Part shown: positions 8,436-17,598 of the stretch, piece after piece | How positions within the stretch are numbered: position 1 is the stretch's first letter | Layout of the letters: the number at the start of each line of letters is the position of its first letter | From: Streptomyces violaceusniger | GTDB lineage: Bacteria > Actinomycetota > Actinomycetes > Streptomycetales > Streptomycetaceae | Assembly (NCBI GenBank): GCA_005405945.1 | Contig: BJHW01000001.1 | Coordinates: 124,001 to 188,000 of the forward strand | Direction of reading: 5' to 3' | DNA length: 64,000 nucleotides | The notes under the pieces: generated by a model | What the model saw: only the letters and a program-made list of their open reading frames with translations | The model's database searches: none | Told to the model about the DNA's origin: nothing | Program-made: the position numbers and the translations under genes

Positions 8436-9365
8436 TTGTCAGAGCCGAGAATTCCTGTCGTTGTGACCGCGACCTGGACGGCGGCACGTCACGTGCTAGC
8501 TCTCGACGTGGGCGCGGATTCAGATCGTGCGCTGCCGGACTGGACCCCCGGTAGTCACGTCACGATTCACACCCCTGCCGGTTCCTGCCCTTTGTCGCTG
8601 TGCGGTCGCCCGGCCGATGATTATTGGCGGCTAGGTGTGAGGAATCGCGAAGACGGAGCCGCGCGGTGGTTGCACGACAATGCCGCGGTAGGCACCTCCC
8701 TGGAGGCCAGCTCACCGTTGAACACGTTTGGGATCGATCCAGGTAGCGATAACCACATCCTGATCGCCGGCGGTGTAGGAATAACCCCGATACTCGCCAT
8801 GGCTCTTGAGCTCGCCAAGCGAAAGTCATCCTGGCGTCTGCTGTATATCGGCTCGTCCCGGCAGGAGATGGCTTTCCTTGATCACCTTCGGGGTGTTCGA
8901 GAGAGGGTGACTGTATGGGAGACGGCGTTGCGCGGACGACCGAACGTCGCCGCCTTGGTGAGGGAGTGGATCGAGGGGCCGTCGACCACCCTCTACTGCT
9001 GCGGTCCGACCGGGCTGATCGAGTCAGTCTCCAGTGACTTCTCGAGCCACGACGGCGTGCGCGTCATTTCCGAGCGCTTCGCTGCCACTCCTGAGCTGGA
9101 CGGGAGTTTCGAGGTCGAGCTCGGTCGATCCGGTGAACGGGTGAGGGTTCCTGCTGGCGTGAGCGTCCTGGACGTCCTCGAAGAACGAGGAGTTGATATA
9201 CCGTGGTCGTGTCGAGCTGGCATCTGCGGAACATGCGAAACGCCGTTGATTTCCGGTCAGACCGACCACGGTGACAGTCTCGTCGGCATGACTCGTGCCG
9301 CCGACGTCTGTTTCCCCTGCGTGGTCCGTGCAGTCGACGACGACGTCATCGTGCTCGACATCTAG
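8436..9365 (+). CDS. phthalate-dioxygenase-reductase-type flavin/[2Fe-2S] reductase
   Basis: 309 aa from TTG 8436, chosen because GGAGG (8426-8430) sits five bases upstream; GTG 8394 and ATG 8424 are in frame but lack a site. Domain order is a flavin-binding barrel (WTPGSHVTIHTPAG), an NAD-binding domain (ILIAGGVGITPILAMALEL and LYCCGPTGLIESV) and a C-terminal plant-type ferredoxin domain with CRAGICGTC and a distant CFPC. This is the class IA reductase layout that passes electrons from NAD(P)H to a Rieske oxygenase, and the divergent Rieske gene is its evident partner. Confidence 0.9.
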   Translation: MSEPRIPVVVTATWTAARHVLALDVGADSDRALPDWTPGSHVTIHTPAGSCPLSLCGRPADDYWRLGVRNREDGAARWLHDNAAVGTSLEASSPLNTFGIDPGSDNHILIAGGVGITPILAMALELAKRKSSWRLLYIGSSRQEMAFLDHLRGVRERVTVWETALRGRPNVAALVREWIEGPSTTLYCCGPTGLIESVSSDFSSHDGVRVISERFAATPELDGSFEVELGRSGERVRVPAGVSVLDVLEERGVDIPWSCRAGICGTCETPLISGQTDHGDSLVGMTRAADVCFPCVVRAVDDDVIVLDI

Positions 9366-10010
9366 CCCACAGATATCGCCTGGTCGTGCCATCCGTGGGT
9401 GAATGACGAAGAAGTCCTAGTCCTGCAAGATCGAAACAACGGGGTGCGGCGATCAGGCTTGTACCGGTATCGGCTGTGGTCTTCCGCGTGAACGTCAGTC
9501 CCCTCGCCGACGCGCCAGGCGCGGTCGGCGCTCTCACCTGGGGTCTCCTCAAGGGCCGTCAATAGTACATCCTTGAACACCGCGACACTGGAGGGTTGCT
9601 CGCCGAGGACCGGGAAGTGGTAGCCGCATTTCGGGCACTGCTCCGACAGTACGGCCAGCTCCAACACAGGTTCGTAGGCATTGTCCTGCAATTCGCCGCA
9701 ACAGGGGCAGATGCGCAACAGTCGAGTCCCCACCAGGTCAAAGTTGGTGATGGTGTCTTACATGATCGCGCCGTTGGCGGCCCATGCCTTCGCATGCTTG
9801 TGGCAGGTGTCCATGCGCCAGTCGTAGAGGGCTTCCTTGCTGGCCCAGAAGCTGCACTCGTTGAACCAGCCTCGGTCGTCGGGGTGCTCCCACCAAGTGA
9901 GATGGAGGAAGCCCGGACGTAGTCGTGCGACGTTCGGCGGCCAGGCGGGCGATTTCACATTCGAGGAACATGCGGAACTCAATCAGCTCGGCCCTTCGGG
10001 CGCTGCTCAC
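9362..10010 (-). pseudogene. broken monooxygenase-like / zinc-ribbon two-domain gene
   Basis: Three pieces of one likely gene. An N-terminal segment RRAELIEFRMFLECEIARL is in one frame. The next frame gives RPGFLHLTWWEHPDD and SFWASKEALYDWRMDTCHKH, resembling small antibiotic-biosynthesis-monooxygenase-type domains. After an in-frame TAA at 9758-9760 the same frame continues as a zinc ribbon with CPCC and CPKC. The stop and the N-terminal frame change both break the gene. Its tail overlaps the end of the reductase gene. Confidence 0.5.
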
Positions 10011-10043
10011 TGATTGCGAACCCGCTGCCGTCGGCGGCTCATC

Positions 10044-10243
10044 TCAGACGTAGCTACCTGAACCGGGACGTGTCTCGACGATGCCCAGGTGCCCCAACAC
10101 TTTGAGTGCCTCCCGGACGGTCGAACGCCCTACGCTCAGTTGCGGCCGAGTGCAGCTTCCGACGGCAGCCGACCCCCTTTGGCCACCTCGCCGTTGCCGA
10201 TCAGGCTCCGGACGTAAGCGACGGCCTGATCAACGAGATGCAT
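10044..10243 (-). pseudogene. GntR/FadR-type regulator, DNA-binding domain remnant
   Basis: The two-frame reading gives MHLVDQAVAYVRSLIGNGEV, then GGRLPSEAALGRN, then after a frameshift LSVGRSTVREALKVLGHLGI and VETRPGSGSYV followed by a stop. That is the complete winged helix of a FadR-like GntR regulator, but the roughly 150-residue effector domain is absent. Confidence 0.65.
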
Positions 10244-10346
10244 CCGCCTCAGGGTAGGCGTCGACCTGGCCGGCCCGACCCTCGACTCCGGCTCCACGCC
10301 AGCCTCACTGCCCGCCCGACCCGACCTTCTCGCCACGCTGGATAGT

Positions 10347-11012
10347 CTAGGGGCACGCCGGTGGCACGCCATCGATCGTTCCATAAGCGGTAATCCGGTC
10401 GATCTCGGACGTGACCTCGCTCGCAAAGTTTTCAGTCAGGTGCGGCTCAACGATCGAGAACGCCTGCCGAGCACCCTCTCCCAAATGAGTGTGGGTGGCC
10501 GCTCGTTCCCCGCAGATTGCTCCAAGGTACTGCCACCACCCGACGAACACCACCGCGGTGGTCGACGCGCACCGCCCGACAGTGCTTCCCGGAAGGTCGG
10601 GGCACCGAAAGTGCCCAAGTGCTCGCAATTCCTCGAACAACGCGATCAAGCGGTCGGTCGCCCATGATAGGGATTTTTGATGCCGGGAAGCGATGGAAGG
10701 ACTCGCGCGCATTAGTGTCGTCGAATCGGCGAAGACAAATCGGAACCGCTGGATTATACCAAGAGCAACTACGTATATTGTCGCCACCCCGGCGGCCGTC
10801 ACTGGTGAATCCCAGGATCCATTTCTGCGTACTTCGTCCGTCATTTGAGAGTACAGCTCTGAGGCAATCTCTTCTTTATTGCGGAAATAGTAGTACAGGT
10901 TCCCCGGGCTAATCTCTAGCTCTTTGGATATCTGGTTGGTGCTGACGAGATCGAATCCGTTCTCGTTAAACAGTCGGAGCCCCTCGATCACGATTCGCTC
11001 TCTATTGCCCAT
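10347..11012 (-). CDS. TetR/AcrR family transcriptional regulator
   Basis: 221 aa, typical family length. The N-terminal helix-turn-helix is clear: FNENGFDLVSTNQISKELEI followed by SPGNLYYYFRNKEEI. The C-terminal ligand-binding region is helical with Trp and Phe (VVFVGWWQYLGAI). It lies 1.1 kb from the Rieske/reductase pair inside the same IS-bracketed block and is the natural candidate repressor for the TAGAG-N6-CTCTA dyads (inference). Confidence 0.85.
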   Translation of the reverse strand: MGNRERIVIEGLRLFNENGFDLVSTNQISKELEISPGNLYYYFRNKEEIASELYSQMTDEVRRNGSWDSPVTAAGVATIYVVALGIIQRFRFVFADSTTLMRASPSIASRHQKSLSWATDRLIALFEELRALGHFRCPDLPGSTVGRCASTTAVVFVGWWQYLGAICGERAATHTHLGEGARQAFSIVEPHLTENFASEVTSEIDRITAYGTIDGVPPACP

Positions 11013-11118
11013 TACGGCCTTCCATCACCCGGTTATCGCTCCGTGTCGACGGTCGTGTCAATTGGTGACCGCCCAGCTTATCGCGTGTTGCCGATACCTA
11101 TCCACTCTTGTGGCCTTA

Positions 11119-11992
11119 GAGCTTGTCTCACGTGGCGTCAGAACGGTGCGGCATGATGCTGTGCCATGGGTGTTGATCTTTCGCAGCGGTTGGTTCCTGA
11201 CGAACTCTGGTCGCTTGTTGCTCCGTTGCTTCCGTCTTTCTCCTCGCGTCCGCAGGGTGGAGGGACGGCCCCGGTTGATGAGCGAGCGGTGTTCGCGGCC
11301 GTCGTGTACGTGCTGACCAGCGGCTGCGCCTGGCGGCATCTACCGGAGACGTTCGGTGTCTCGCCGGCGACCGCACAGCGCCGGTTCGCCGCATGGACCG
11401 AGGCTGGGCTGTGGCGTCGCCTGCACCAGGCTGTCCTGGACGAGCTCGGAGCTCGCGGTGAGGTGGACTGGACCTCGGCGATCGTGGATGCGGCCTCGGT
11501 TCGTGCGAAAAAAGGGGATCACTGACCGGGCGCAATCCGGTCGACCGGGGCAAGAAGGGCAGCAAACTGCACGTCCTGTCCGACGCGCAAGGCTTACCTC
11601 TCGCCCTCGGCGTCTCCGGCGCCAATGTCCACGACAGCCAGGCACTCCTTCCGCTGATCGTGGGCGTACCCGCTATCCGCTCCCGCCGTGGACCGCGACG
11701 CCGCCGCCCGGGAAGGCTCCGCGCCGACAAGGCCTACCACTCCACCGATCGTCTCTCGTGGCTGCGCGGCCGCGGCATAGTCCCACGCATCGCCCGACCC
11801 GGCATTGAGTCCAGCGAGCGCCTCGGCCGACACCGCTGGAAGATCGAGCGGTCGATCTCCTGGCTCTTCGGCTACCGTCGCCTGACCGTGCGATACGAGC
11901 GAAAAGGGAACCACTTCCTCGCCTTCCTCGGGCTCGCGGCAGCCCTGACCTGCTACAAGAAGCTCGCCAAACTCGCCACGTGAGACAAGCTC
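11119..11992 (+). mobile_element. IS5-family insertion sequence, copy 2 (874 bp)
   Basis: Same 19-bp inverted repeats as copy 1, flanked by a TTA direct repeat (11116-11118 and 11993-11995), so it inserted independently rather than as the end of a composite transposon. It is opposite in orientation to copy 1. The coding regions appear to differ by one codon (CAG versus CAT, Gln versus His). Confidence 0.92.
11166..11983 (+). CDS. IS5-family transposase (copy 2), -1 frameshift
   Basis: Frame A runs 11166-11525 and ends VRAKKGDH; frame B ends at 11983 with KLAKLAT. The A6GG slippery run just before the frame A stop is the same as in copy 1. One residue differs from copy 1 (PATAQRR here, PATAHRR there). 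Likely active, since ends, target duplication and frames are all intact. Confidence 0.85.
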
Positions 11993-12188
11993 TTAGATCC
12001 TGTGGGGGAAAATTCTATCCTAACTCCGCTAGTCTCCCTGTTTCGCTTCGGGTGGCTAAGCTGGTCGGATCGCGGTGAAGCGGTGGTTTCGGTTGCCCGT
12101 GGCCGGGCGGGCATGGCCGGGGCCCGACGCGCTGGTCGGGTTCTCCAGAGTTCCTCGGGTCGTGGGTGGGCAGGGACAGTGCCGCGGT

Positions 12189-13175
12189 TCAGGTGGCCGG
12201 CCGTTGGGCGCCGGGATGCGGGCACTCACGCCGCACGAGGATCCGCGTGCCCGCGGGGTGGCCGTCCAGTTCCACAAGGCCGGTCGGCTCGGCGACCTCC
12301 GCGCCGGTGCGCAGGGAGCCGTCCTGCTCCAGCGCGGGATGCCAGACGTGCTCGGGCAGGGCGCGGATCGCGCGGCGGACCGGTTCAGTGACGGGACAAC
12401 CGACCGAGAAGAACGTGTGGATGCCGCGCGAGCGCAAGCGGCGCAGGTGGGTCAGGAATGCCTTCGCGCCTCCGGCGCTGTCGGTGCGGATGAGGATGGC
12501 GGTGCCGTGGCGGTGGGCGTCGGGGATCTGGGCCAGGGCCTGCTCGAGAACGGCGACGTGATCGGCGGCGGTGTTGGCCCCAGCGTTGCCCGGCCGCAGC
12601 ACTCCGGCCAGGGCTTCTCCGGTGTTGTCCAGGAAGCACAGCAGCGGGTGGTGGCCGAAGCCGCGTTTATAGGTGGCCGCCGCCTGCTCCTTCTCGGAGT
12701 GGCAGGTGACGAGTGTGGCGTCGATGTCCAGGACCAGGCTCGCAAGGTCGCGTCCGCCCGCGGGGGCCGCGGGTATCCCGGGACCGGTGTCGGCGGCCTG
12801 CATCCAGGCGACTTCGCGGGCGGCGGCGCGGGCCGCCCGCAGTGCCGCAAGGGCGGCAGGATCGATGCCGGCCAGCAGCCGCCAGGCGGTCGCAGTGGAG
12901 GCCACCGGACCGAACACCTCGGCCTGATCGCGCAGTAGAGCCAGGTCCGTGATGGCCTCGCCGCCGTCGGCGAGCATCACCGCCAGATCCACCGCGATTC
13001 TTCCAGGGGCGTGCCCGGTGCCGCGTGGCCGCAGCCGGCGCAGCACGTCGGTGAAGGATGCGGTCAGGCCGGTGGCATCGGCGAGATCGGCCAGCAGGCG
13101 GGTCCCAGCGTGGTTGATCACTCCGCGCCCGTCGGACGAGACGACGAGCTTGGGGCGCGACCCGGTAGTGTGCAC
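12189..13175 (-). pseudogene. IS1380-family transposase, C-terminally truncated
   Basis: 328 residues from GTG 13175. IS1380 features are PKLVVSSDGRGVINHAGTRL near the start, the DDE segment LVLDIDATLVTCHSEKEQA, FGHHPLLCFLDNTGEALAG and ILIRTDSAGGAKAFL. Family members are about 460 aa. Here the frame leaves the family after the RRECPHPGAQ region near 12200, so the last third, including the catalytic Glu region, is gone. No right-hand terminus could be found up to 12000. Confidence 0.8.
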
Positions 13176-13178
13176 GCA

Positions 13179-13249
13179 GAAAGTGCCTTCCCGCTGGAAC
13201 GACCGAGACCTTAGACAAGCCTCATCGTCCCAGCTCAGAAGGCACTTTC
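13179..13249. repeat. 12-bp inverted repeat upstream of the IS1380 transposase
   Basis: GAAAGTGCCTTC at 13179-13190 is repeated as its exact reverse complement at 13238-13249, 47 bp apart. It lies immediately upstream of the transposase start, so it may mark an element end or control its expression. Confidence 0.45.
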
Positions 13250-13461
13250 GCGTTCCCGCTCAAGATCCGGACACCGTGGCAAGTGAAACGCGCAGGTTGG
13301 TGGCCCTGAAGATACGGAGACGCAATGTCAAAGAGGTGTGCACGCGGTGTAAAAGACTTTCTTTTGCCGACAGGACAACCTGGCTACAGTCGCGAAGAGC
13401 GCCAGGGAGCTCCCTGAACCTGCACTGTACCTTCATTCGCCTTCGATCATTGGAGTGCAAC

Positions 13462-13845
13462 GTGACACGACTGCGTCAAGTAGCCGCCACCTGTGCGTTA
13501 TCGGCGGCGCTGTCCAGCGTCTTCATCGCCCCGGCCGTGGCTAGCTCGCGCATGGACAGTGCACAGCAGGCCGCGGCGCCGGGGGACAACCGGGGTACGA
13601 GCGCACCGGCCTCGGTCTTCGAGACCCTGTGCGGATATGCGGACGCGACAGTTCCCATGCGTGAAAAGCCATCGACCGATGCGCCTCTTATCAACCGCAT
13701 CCTCCAAGGGACGAGGATGTGCGGCGACGTCGTGACTGGCAAGGAGTACACGGCGTGTGGCCACACATCGAAGCTCTGGCTGAAGTTCCCTCCGACCGTG
13801 AGTCGGCCACAGGTCGGCTATTCGGCTGCCTGGTGTTTCCACTGA
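13462..13845 (+). CDS. small secreted SH3-like protein
   Basis: 127 aa from GTG 13462, with GGAG six bases upstream. A Sec signal peptide is evident (basic MTRLRQV, then a hydrophobic core ALSAALSSVFIAP ending AVAS). The mature part has TVPMREKPSTDAPLINRIL, the pattern of bacterial SH3 domains, and four cysteines (LCGYA, MCGDV, ACGHT, WCFH) that could form two disulfides outside the cell. Likely a cell-wall-associated or secreted factor. Confidence 0.65.
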   Translation: MTRLRQVAATCALSAALSSVFIAPAVASSRMDSAQQAAAPGDNRGTSAPASVFETLCGYADATVPMREKPSTDAPLINRILQGTRMCGDVVTGKEYTACGHTSKLWLKFPPTVSRPQVGYSAAWCFH

Positions 13846-14068
13846 CACCTCGCTGTCCTCTCATCACTGCGGAGACGGGCAGCGACTCCAGCTGCTCGCG
13901 GATGCCGGGATCGGTGAGGCGCAGCAGCTCGGGGATCACGGCTGTCGTGGCGTTGGAGTCGGCTATGGAGCGGGCCGGCTGTGCCCATGGCGGAGGCTTG
14001 GGGGACTGCTGCAGGGTTGGGTGACACCTGACCTGGCTTGCTGAGAGGCAGCCTGGAAGGATGTTGCA

Positions 14069-14362
14069 GTGCCCAAGCCGTATCCGAAGGAGTTCCGCGA
14101 GAACGTCGTGCGGGTCGCGCGCAATCGCGAGCCAGGCGTCACGCTGGAACAGATCGCCGCCGACTTCGGCGTCCACCCGATCACGCTCTCAAAGTGGCTG
14201 CGCCGCGCCGACACCGACGAGAGCGCCAGGCCCGCAGCGGCGTCTGGTGAGTCGGCCGAGCTGCGCGAGGCCGGCAAAAGGATCCGGTTGCTGGAGCAGG
14301 AGAACGAGGTGCTCAGGAGGGCTGCGGCGTATCTGCCGCAGGCGAATCCGCCTGCAAAATGA
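14069..14362 (+). CDS. IS3-family transposase OrfA
   Basis: 97 aa. It has the IS3 OrfA layout: YPKEFRENVVRVARNREPGV, a helix-turn-helix (LEQIAADFGVHPITLSKWLR) and a leucine-zipper-like tail RIRLLEQENEVLRRAAAYL. It ends in AAAATGATG overlapping OrfB, typical of frameshifted or coupled OrfAB expression. Confidence 0.85.
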   Translation: MPKPYPKEFRENVVRVARNREPGVTLEQIAADFGVHPITLSKWLRRADTDESARPAAASGESAELREAGKRIRLLEQENEVLRRAAAYLPQANPPAK

Positions 14363-15250
14363 TGTACCCGCTCGTCCGCGAGCCGGCCGCCGCCGCTGCC
14401 CCTTACCGGGTGCCGGTGGCGGTGACGTGCCGGGTGCCCGGGCCGGCCCGCCAGCCCTACTACCGGTGGCTGGACAGGCCGGTCGCCGATGCCGAGATGG
14501 CCGAGGCATACCGGGCCGACGCCCTGTTCGACGCTCACCGCGACGATCCCGAGTTCGGCCACCGGTTCCTCCGCCCGCGAGGCCCGCGCCGTCGGCGAGC
14601 CGATGGCCGAGCGGACCGCCTGGCGGATCTGCCGGGACAACGGCTGGTGGAGCACCTTCGGCAAGCGAAGAGGCCGCGGCAAGAACACCCAAGCCGGGCC
14701 ACCGGGCCATGACGACCTGGTGCGCCGCAACTTCACCGCCGATGGGTCGAACCGGCTGTGGCTCACGGACATCACCGAGCACCCCACCGGCGAGGGCAAG
14801 CTGTATCTGTGCGCAGTCAAGGACGCCTTCTCGGGCCGCATCATGGGCTACTCCATCGACCCTCGGATGCAGTCGAGCCTGGCAGTGAGAGCCCTGGAGT
14901 CCGCCGTCGCCCGCCGCGGCCAGGCAGCCGGATGCGTGGTGCATTCGGACCGCGGCTCACAATTTCGGTCACGGAAGTTCGTTGCCGCTCTCGTCCGTCA
15001 CGGCATGGCCGGCTCGATGGGCCGGGTCGGTGCGGCGGATGACAACGCCGCGATGGAGAGCTTCTTCGCGCTGCTGCAGAAGAACGTCCTCGACCCCCGC
15101 ACCTGGGCCACCCGCCAGGAGTTGAGAATCGCGATCGTGATCTGGATCGAGCGCACCTACCACCGGCGCCGACGCCAGAAACGCCTGGCCCGATTGACCC
15201 CCGTCGAGTACGAGACCACCATGACCCCACCCGCAGCCCTGGCTGCGTAA
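14359..15250 (+). pseudogene. IS3-family transposase OrfB with internal frameshift
   Basis: The integrase-type DDE domain is present: LTDITEH (D), VVHSDRGSQF (D) and DDNAAMESFF (E), ending with YHRRRRQKRLARLTPVEYE. The N-terminal part (MMYPLVREPA to FGHRFL) is in a different frame from the rest (AREARAVGEPMAERTAWRIC). A single missing base near 14571 would repair it. I could not define the element's terminal repeats. Confidence 0.8.
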
Positions 15251-15480
15251 ACCCCGCTGCCACCCGATCATGCAGCAGTCCCGACGTCTCGGTGACCGGT
15301 ACACACGTCACGGGCCGACTGCGCGAGCGGGGCGCTGCACGGGGCCGGCCACCGCTGGCCCTGTCGGGTGACAACCTGCTGACACGGCCCGCCTACGCTG
15401 CGGGACGTGAGTCCGGGACATTCTGACGGCCGCCTCACCGGCTCCCGATCAGTGTCCGGACCCGCTGGCACCATGAAGCC

Positions 15481-16131
15481 ATGAGCCACATCATCACGAT
15501 GACCACCGCCGACCAGAACGACATTGTGTCCTACCTGCGAGGAGACGAACTCGACGCCAACCAGCAGCGCATGCTCGACGATCACATACGCAAGGACGCC
15601 CACAGCGACCAGCTCAGCCTCGAGCGTCAGGGCATCGATCTGGGGCTGACCATCCCCGAGGCACTCGACCACCTCCTCGCGCGCCACGCCAACGCGGACG
15701 GCGAACACGTGGGCATCGCCTACTACAAGGCGCTCCAGCACATCATCGACTGGAGCGGGTCCGACCCCATCGACTTCGGGGTGTACTCCAAGCCCTCCAC
15801 GTTCTTCGGGCGCATGAGCGACGAACTGGGGCGCCTCGGGGTCCCCGCCGACCTGCTGCCGATCGATTTCCTGTTCGCCGGGCCGCCCGAGGAGATCCCC
15901 TTCCACGTCCCGACGCCAGTGGACGGGTACCCGGCCATCGGCCGTCTGCCGCTGGCCAAGGCCGAGCCACTCGCCGACGCCTACACCGCAGCCCTGGACC
16001 GCGTGGACAACGCCTTCACCTACGAAACCAAGAAGATCATCGATACGATGCGGGTCGAGCACGACGAATGGCAGAGCGCTCTCCAGCACGGGCACACCAT
16101 GGACACGCTGTTCTTCTCCATCCAGGGCTGA
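15481..16131 (+). CDS. conserved Streptomyces hypothetical protein
   Basis: 216 aa, no signal or membrane segment, acidic overall. Segments such as SKPSTFFGRMSDELGRLGVP and FLFAGPPEEIPFHVPTPVDG are well formed and read like a conserved family I have seen only as hypothetical. The start at 15481 is the only sensible ATG. Standing alone after the IS3 element, it has no informative neighbours. Confidence 0.7.
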   Translation: MSHIITMTTADQNDIVSYLRGDELDANQQRMLDDHIRKDAHSDQLSLERQGIDLGLTIPEALDHLLARHANADGEHVGIAYYKALQHIIDWSGSDPIDFGVYSKPSTFFGRMSDELGRLGVPADLLPIDFLFAGPPEEIPFHVPTPVDGYPAIGRLPLAKAEPLADAYTAALDRVDNAFTYETKKIIDTMRVEHDEWQSALQHGHTMDTLFFSIQG

Positions 16132-16511
16132 GAGGCACCGGTTCACCCCCGGCCCGACGCGCAGCCACGAACCCCCACCCCTCGCCCGGGCTACCCCGGC
16201 CAGCCCGGCCCTCCGCCCCGCGGCCACGAGCGACCGGAAGACAGCGGGGAAGCCGTCAGCAGCATTGGGCGTGCAAGGGGGCGGCGGCGTGACGCTCCTC
16301 GGGCCGGGCGTTCCCGGCCGTACTGCGGCCCGTCACGGGGATCCCGTCCGGCGCGCTCCATTGCGGCGCAGTCCGGAAGCGAGCCGCATCCGTAGCGGGC
16401 GATGGTCTTGGTGAGGATCTCCTCGTCCGCGACTTCGACGAGCTCGGGGTGGCGACGGACCACCTCGGCATTGCTGCTCGTCCGGCTGCTGGAAGCGGAC
16501 AGTGGTGGCGG
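16132..16511. other. intergenic stretch without a confident gene
   Basis: A minus-strand frame (16463 to about 16330) reads MVRRHPELVEVADEEILTKT with plausible protein character, then degenerates. It may be the remnant of a small gene. Nothing else is seen. Confidence 0.3.
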
Positions 16512-17114
16512 TCAGCAACGCAAGCCGACGATGCCCCAGCCGCGGTGCTCTGCTTCCGTGACGACCTTCCCCCAGTCGGTGAGAAGGTCGGTGAACGATT
16601 CGAAGGTCGTGATCCAGCCGCTGGGAACTGCGGCATGCTGGGTGAACGGCTCGCGCAGAACTTCCAGGTATGGTGCCGCCTGCTGCCACCATCCAGCGAT
16701 CAGCGCTACGTGATCAGGCGGGCACCACAGCAGCAGATCCGCGTCCCAGGTGCACGGCTGATCCGGGAGATCCGAACCGACCCCGGTGGTGTCTTCCAGA
16801 CGATGCCAGAACAGCGCGTCGTTGAACCGGTCCAAACAGTCGCGCAGCTCCGGCTCGACGAAGTCGCGCATGTGGTCCCAGCGGTGACCGGCCCAAAAGT
16901 GCGGTTTGTACGAGCCGAGCGCGTTCCGAAAGGCGTACCTGCCATACCAGGCATTACCCGGCTGCGCGGGCCACGACCAGCCATGCTCCAAGAGGTCGTC
17001 GCTGTACACCTCTCCGAAGGCGGCATCGATCAGCGACTGCTCCCGGTCGCCGGGCGCGGCCGCCTCCACCTGCGGCCAGTCCACGATCAGGACTTCCATC
17101 CCCACACCCATCAC
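16512..17114 (-). CDS. conserved hypothetical protein rich in Trp
   Basis: 200 aa (starts GTG 17114, ATG 17111 or ATG 17099 are all possible). It begins MEVLIVDWPQVEAA, has many tryptophans and paired aromatics (YKPHFWAGHRWDHMRDF; LIAGWWQQAAPYLEVLREPF) and ends EAEHRGWGIVGLRC. Soluble and cytoplasmic by composition. It looks like a genuine, intact actinobacterial protein, but I do not recognise a named family. Confidence 0.65.
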   Translation of the reverse strand: MMGVGMEVLIVDWPQVEAAAPGDREQSLIDAAFGEVYSDDLLEHGWSWPAQPGNAWYGRYAFRNALGSYKPHFWAGHRWDHMRDFVEPELRDCLDRFNDALFWHRLEDTTGVGSDLPDQPCTWDADLLLWCPPDHVALIAGWWQQAAPYLEVLREPFTQHAAVPSGWITTFESFTDLLTDWGKVVTEAEHRGWGIVGLRC

Positions 17115-17518
17115 CTCAGCGTAGGACAGGGAAACGGGCGCTGATCACCGCAGCCGAATGCCCCATGCCATCGATCTCTGAGGCGATTGCCACGGAAGGT
17201 CGACGGATCGCGCCCGACTCGCTGATCTTTCGTGTCCCTGCTCGCCCGGTCACGGCCATCGAGGACATCGACTACCCGAACGTGCCGACCCAATGGGAAC
17301 GCCTGCCAGACCTACCGCCCCGCGTCTCCCCCGCCGCCCCGGGCAGGTGCCAGTGGAGGTGCAGCACCTGCCCGCGCCCGCTGGCGTTCCCGGCTGCCGC
17401 GTGGTCCACCGCCAGTCGTGCTGGGTACCGACCGGTGATGCGAACGGACCTCACGCTCGACCAGGCGCTCCGCGATCTCACCCGCCCGGACAGCGGAACA
17501 TGCACCGTCTCCGCATTT
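17115..17518. other. no gene recognised
   Basis: Open frames exist on both strands (for example + from 17165 with PARPVTAIEDIDYPNVPTQW), but none has a convincing start, length or family. It may hold eroded sequence between the hypothetical gene and tpg. Confidence 0.3.
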
Positions 17519-17568
17519 TGTGGTCGGGTAGCCGGAGACCAGCAATGGTCTCCGGCTACCCGACCACA
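17519..17568 (-). terminator. perfect 23-bp stem hairpin downstream of tpg
   Basis: TGTGGTCGGGTAGCCGG... at 17519-17541 pairs exactly with 17546-17568 around a 4-nt GCAA loop. It starts 30 bp past the tpg stop, so it probably terminates the tap-tpg transcript, although no U-run follows. Confidence 0.65.
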
Positions 17569-17598
17569 GAATTTCCGGGCTCGCGGGTGTCAGGGATG

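Noticed and set aside
6125..11995. composite transposon formed by the two IS5 copies
   Set aside because: Each copy has its own target duplication (TAA and TTA), so they inserted separately; a composite would share one duplication at the outer ends.
17519..17568. telomere end inside the window
   Set aside because: A single hairpin behind tpg, with coding DNA on both sides; Streptomyces telomeres show several palindromes in tandem at the molecule end.
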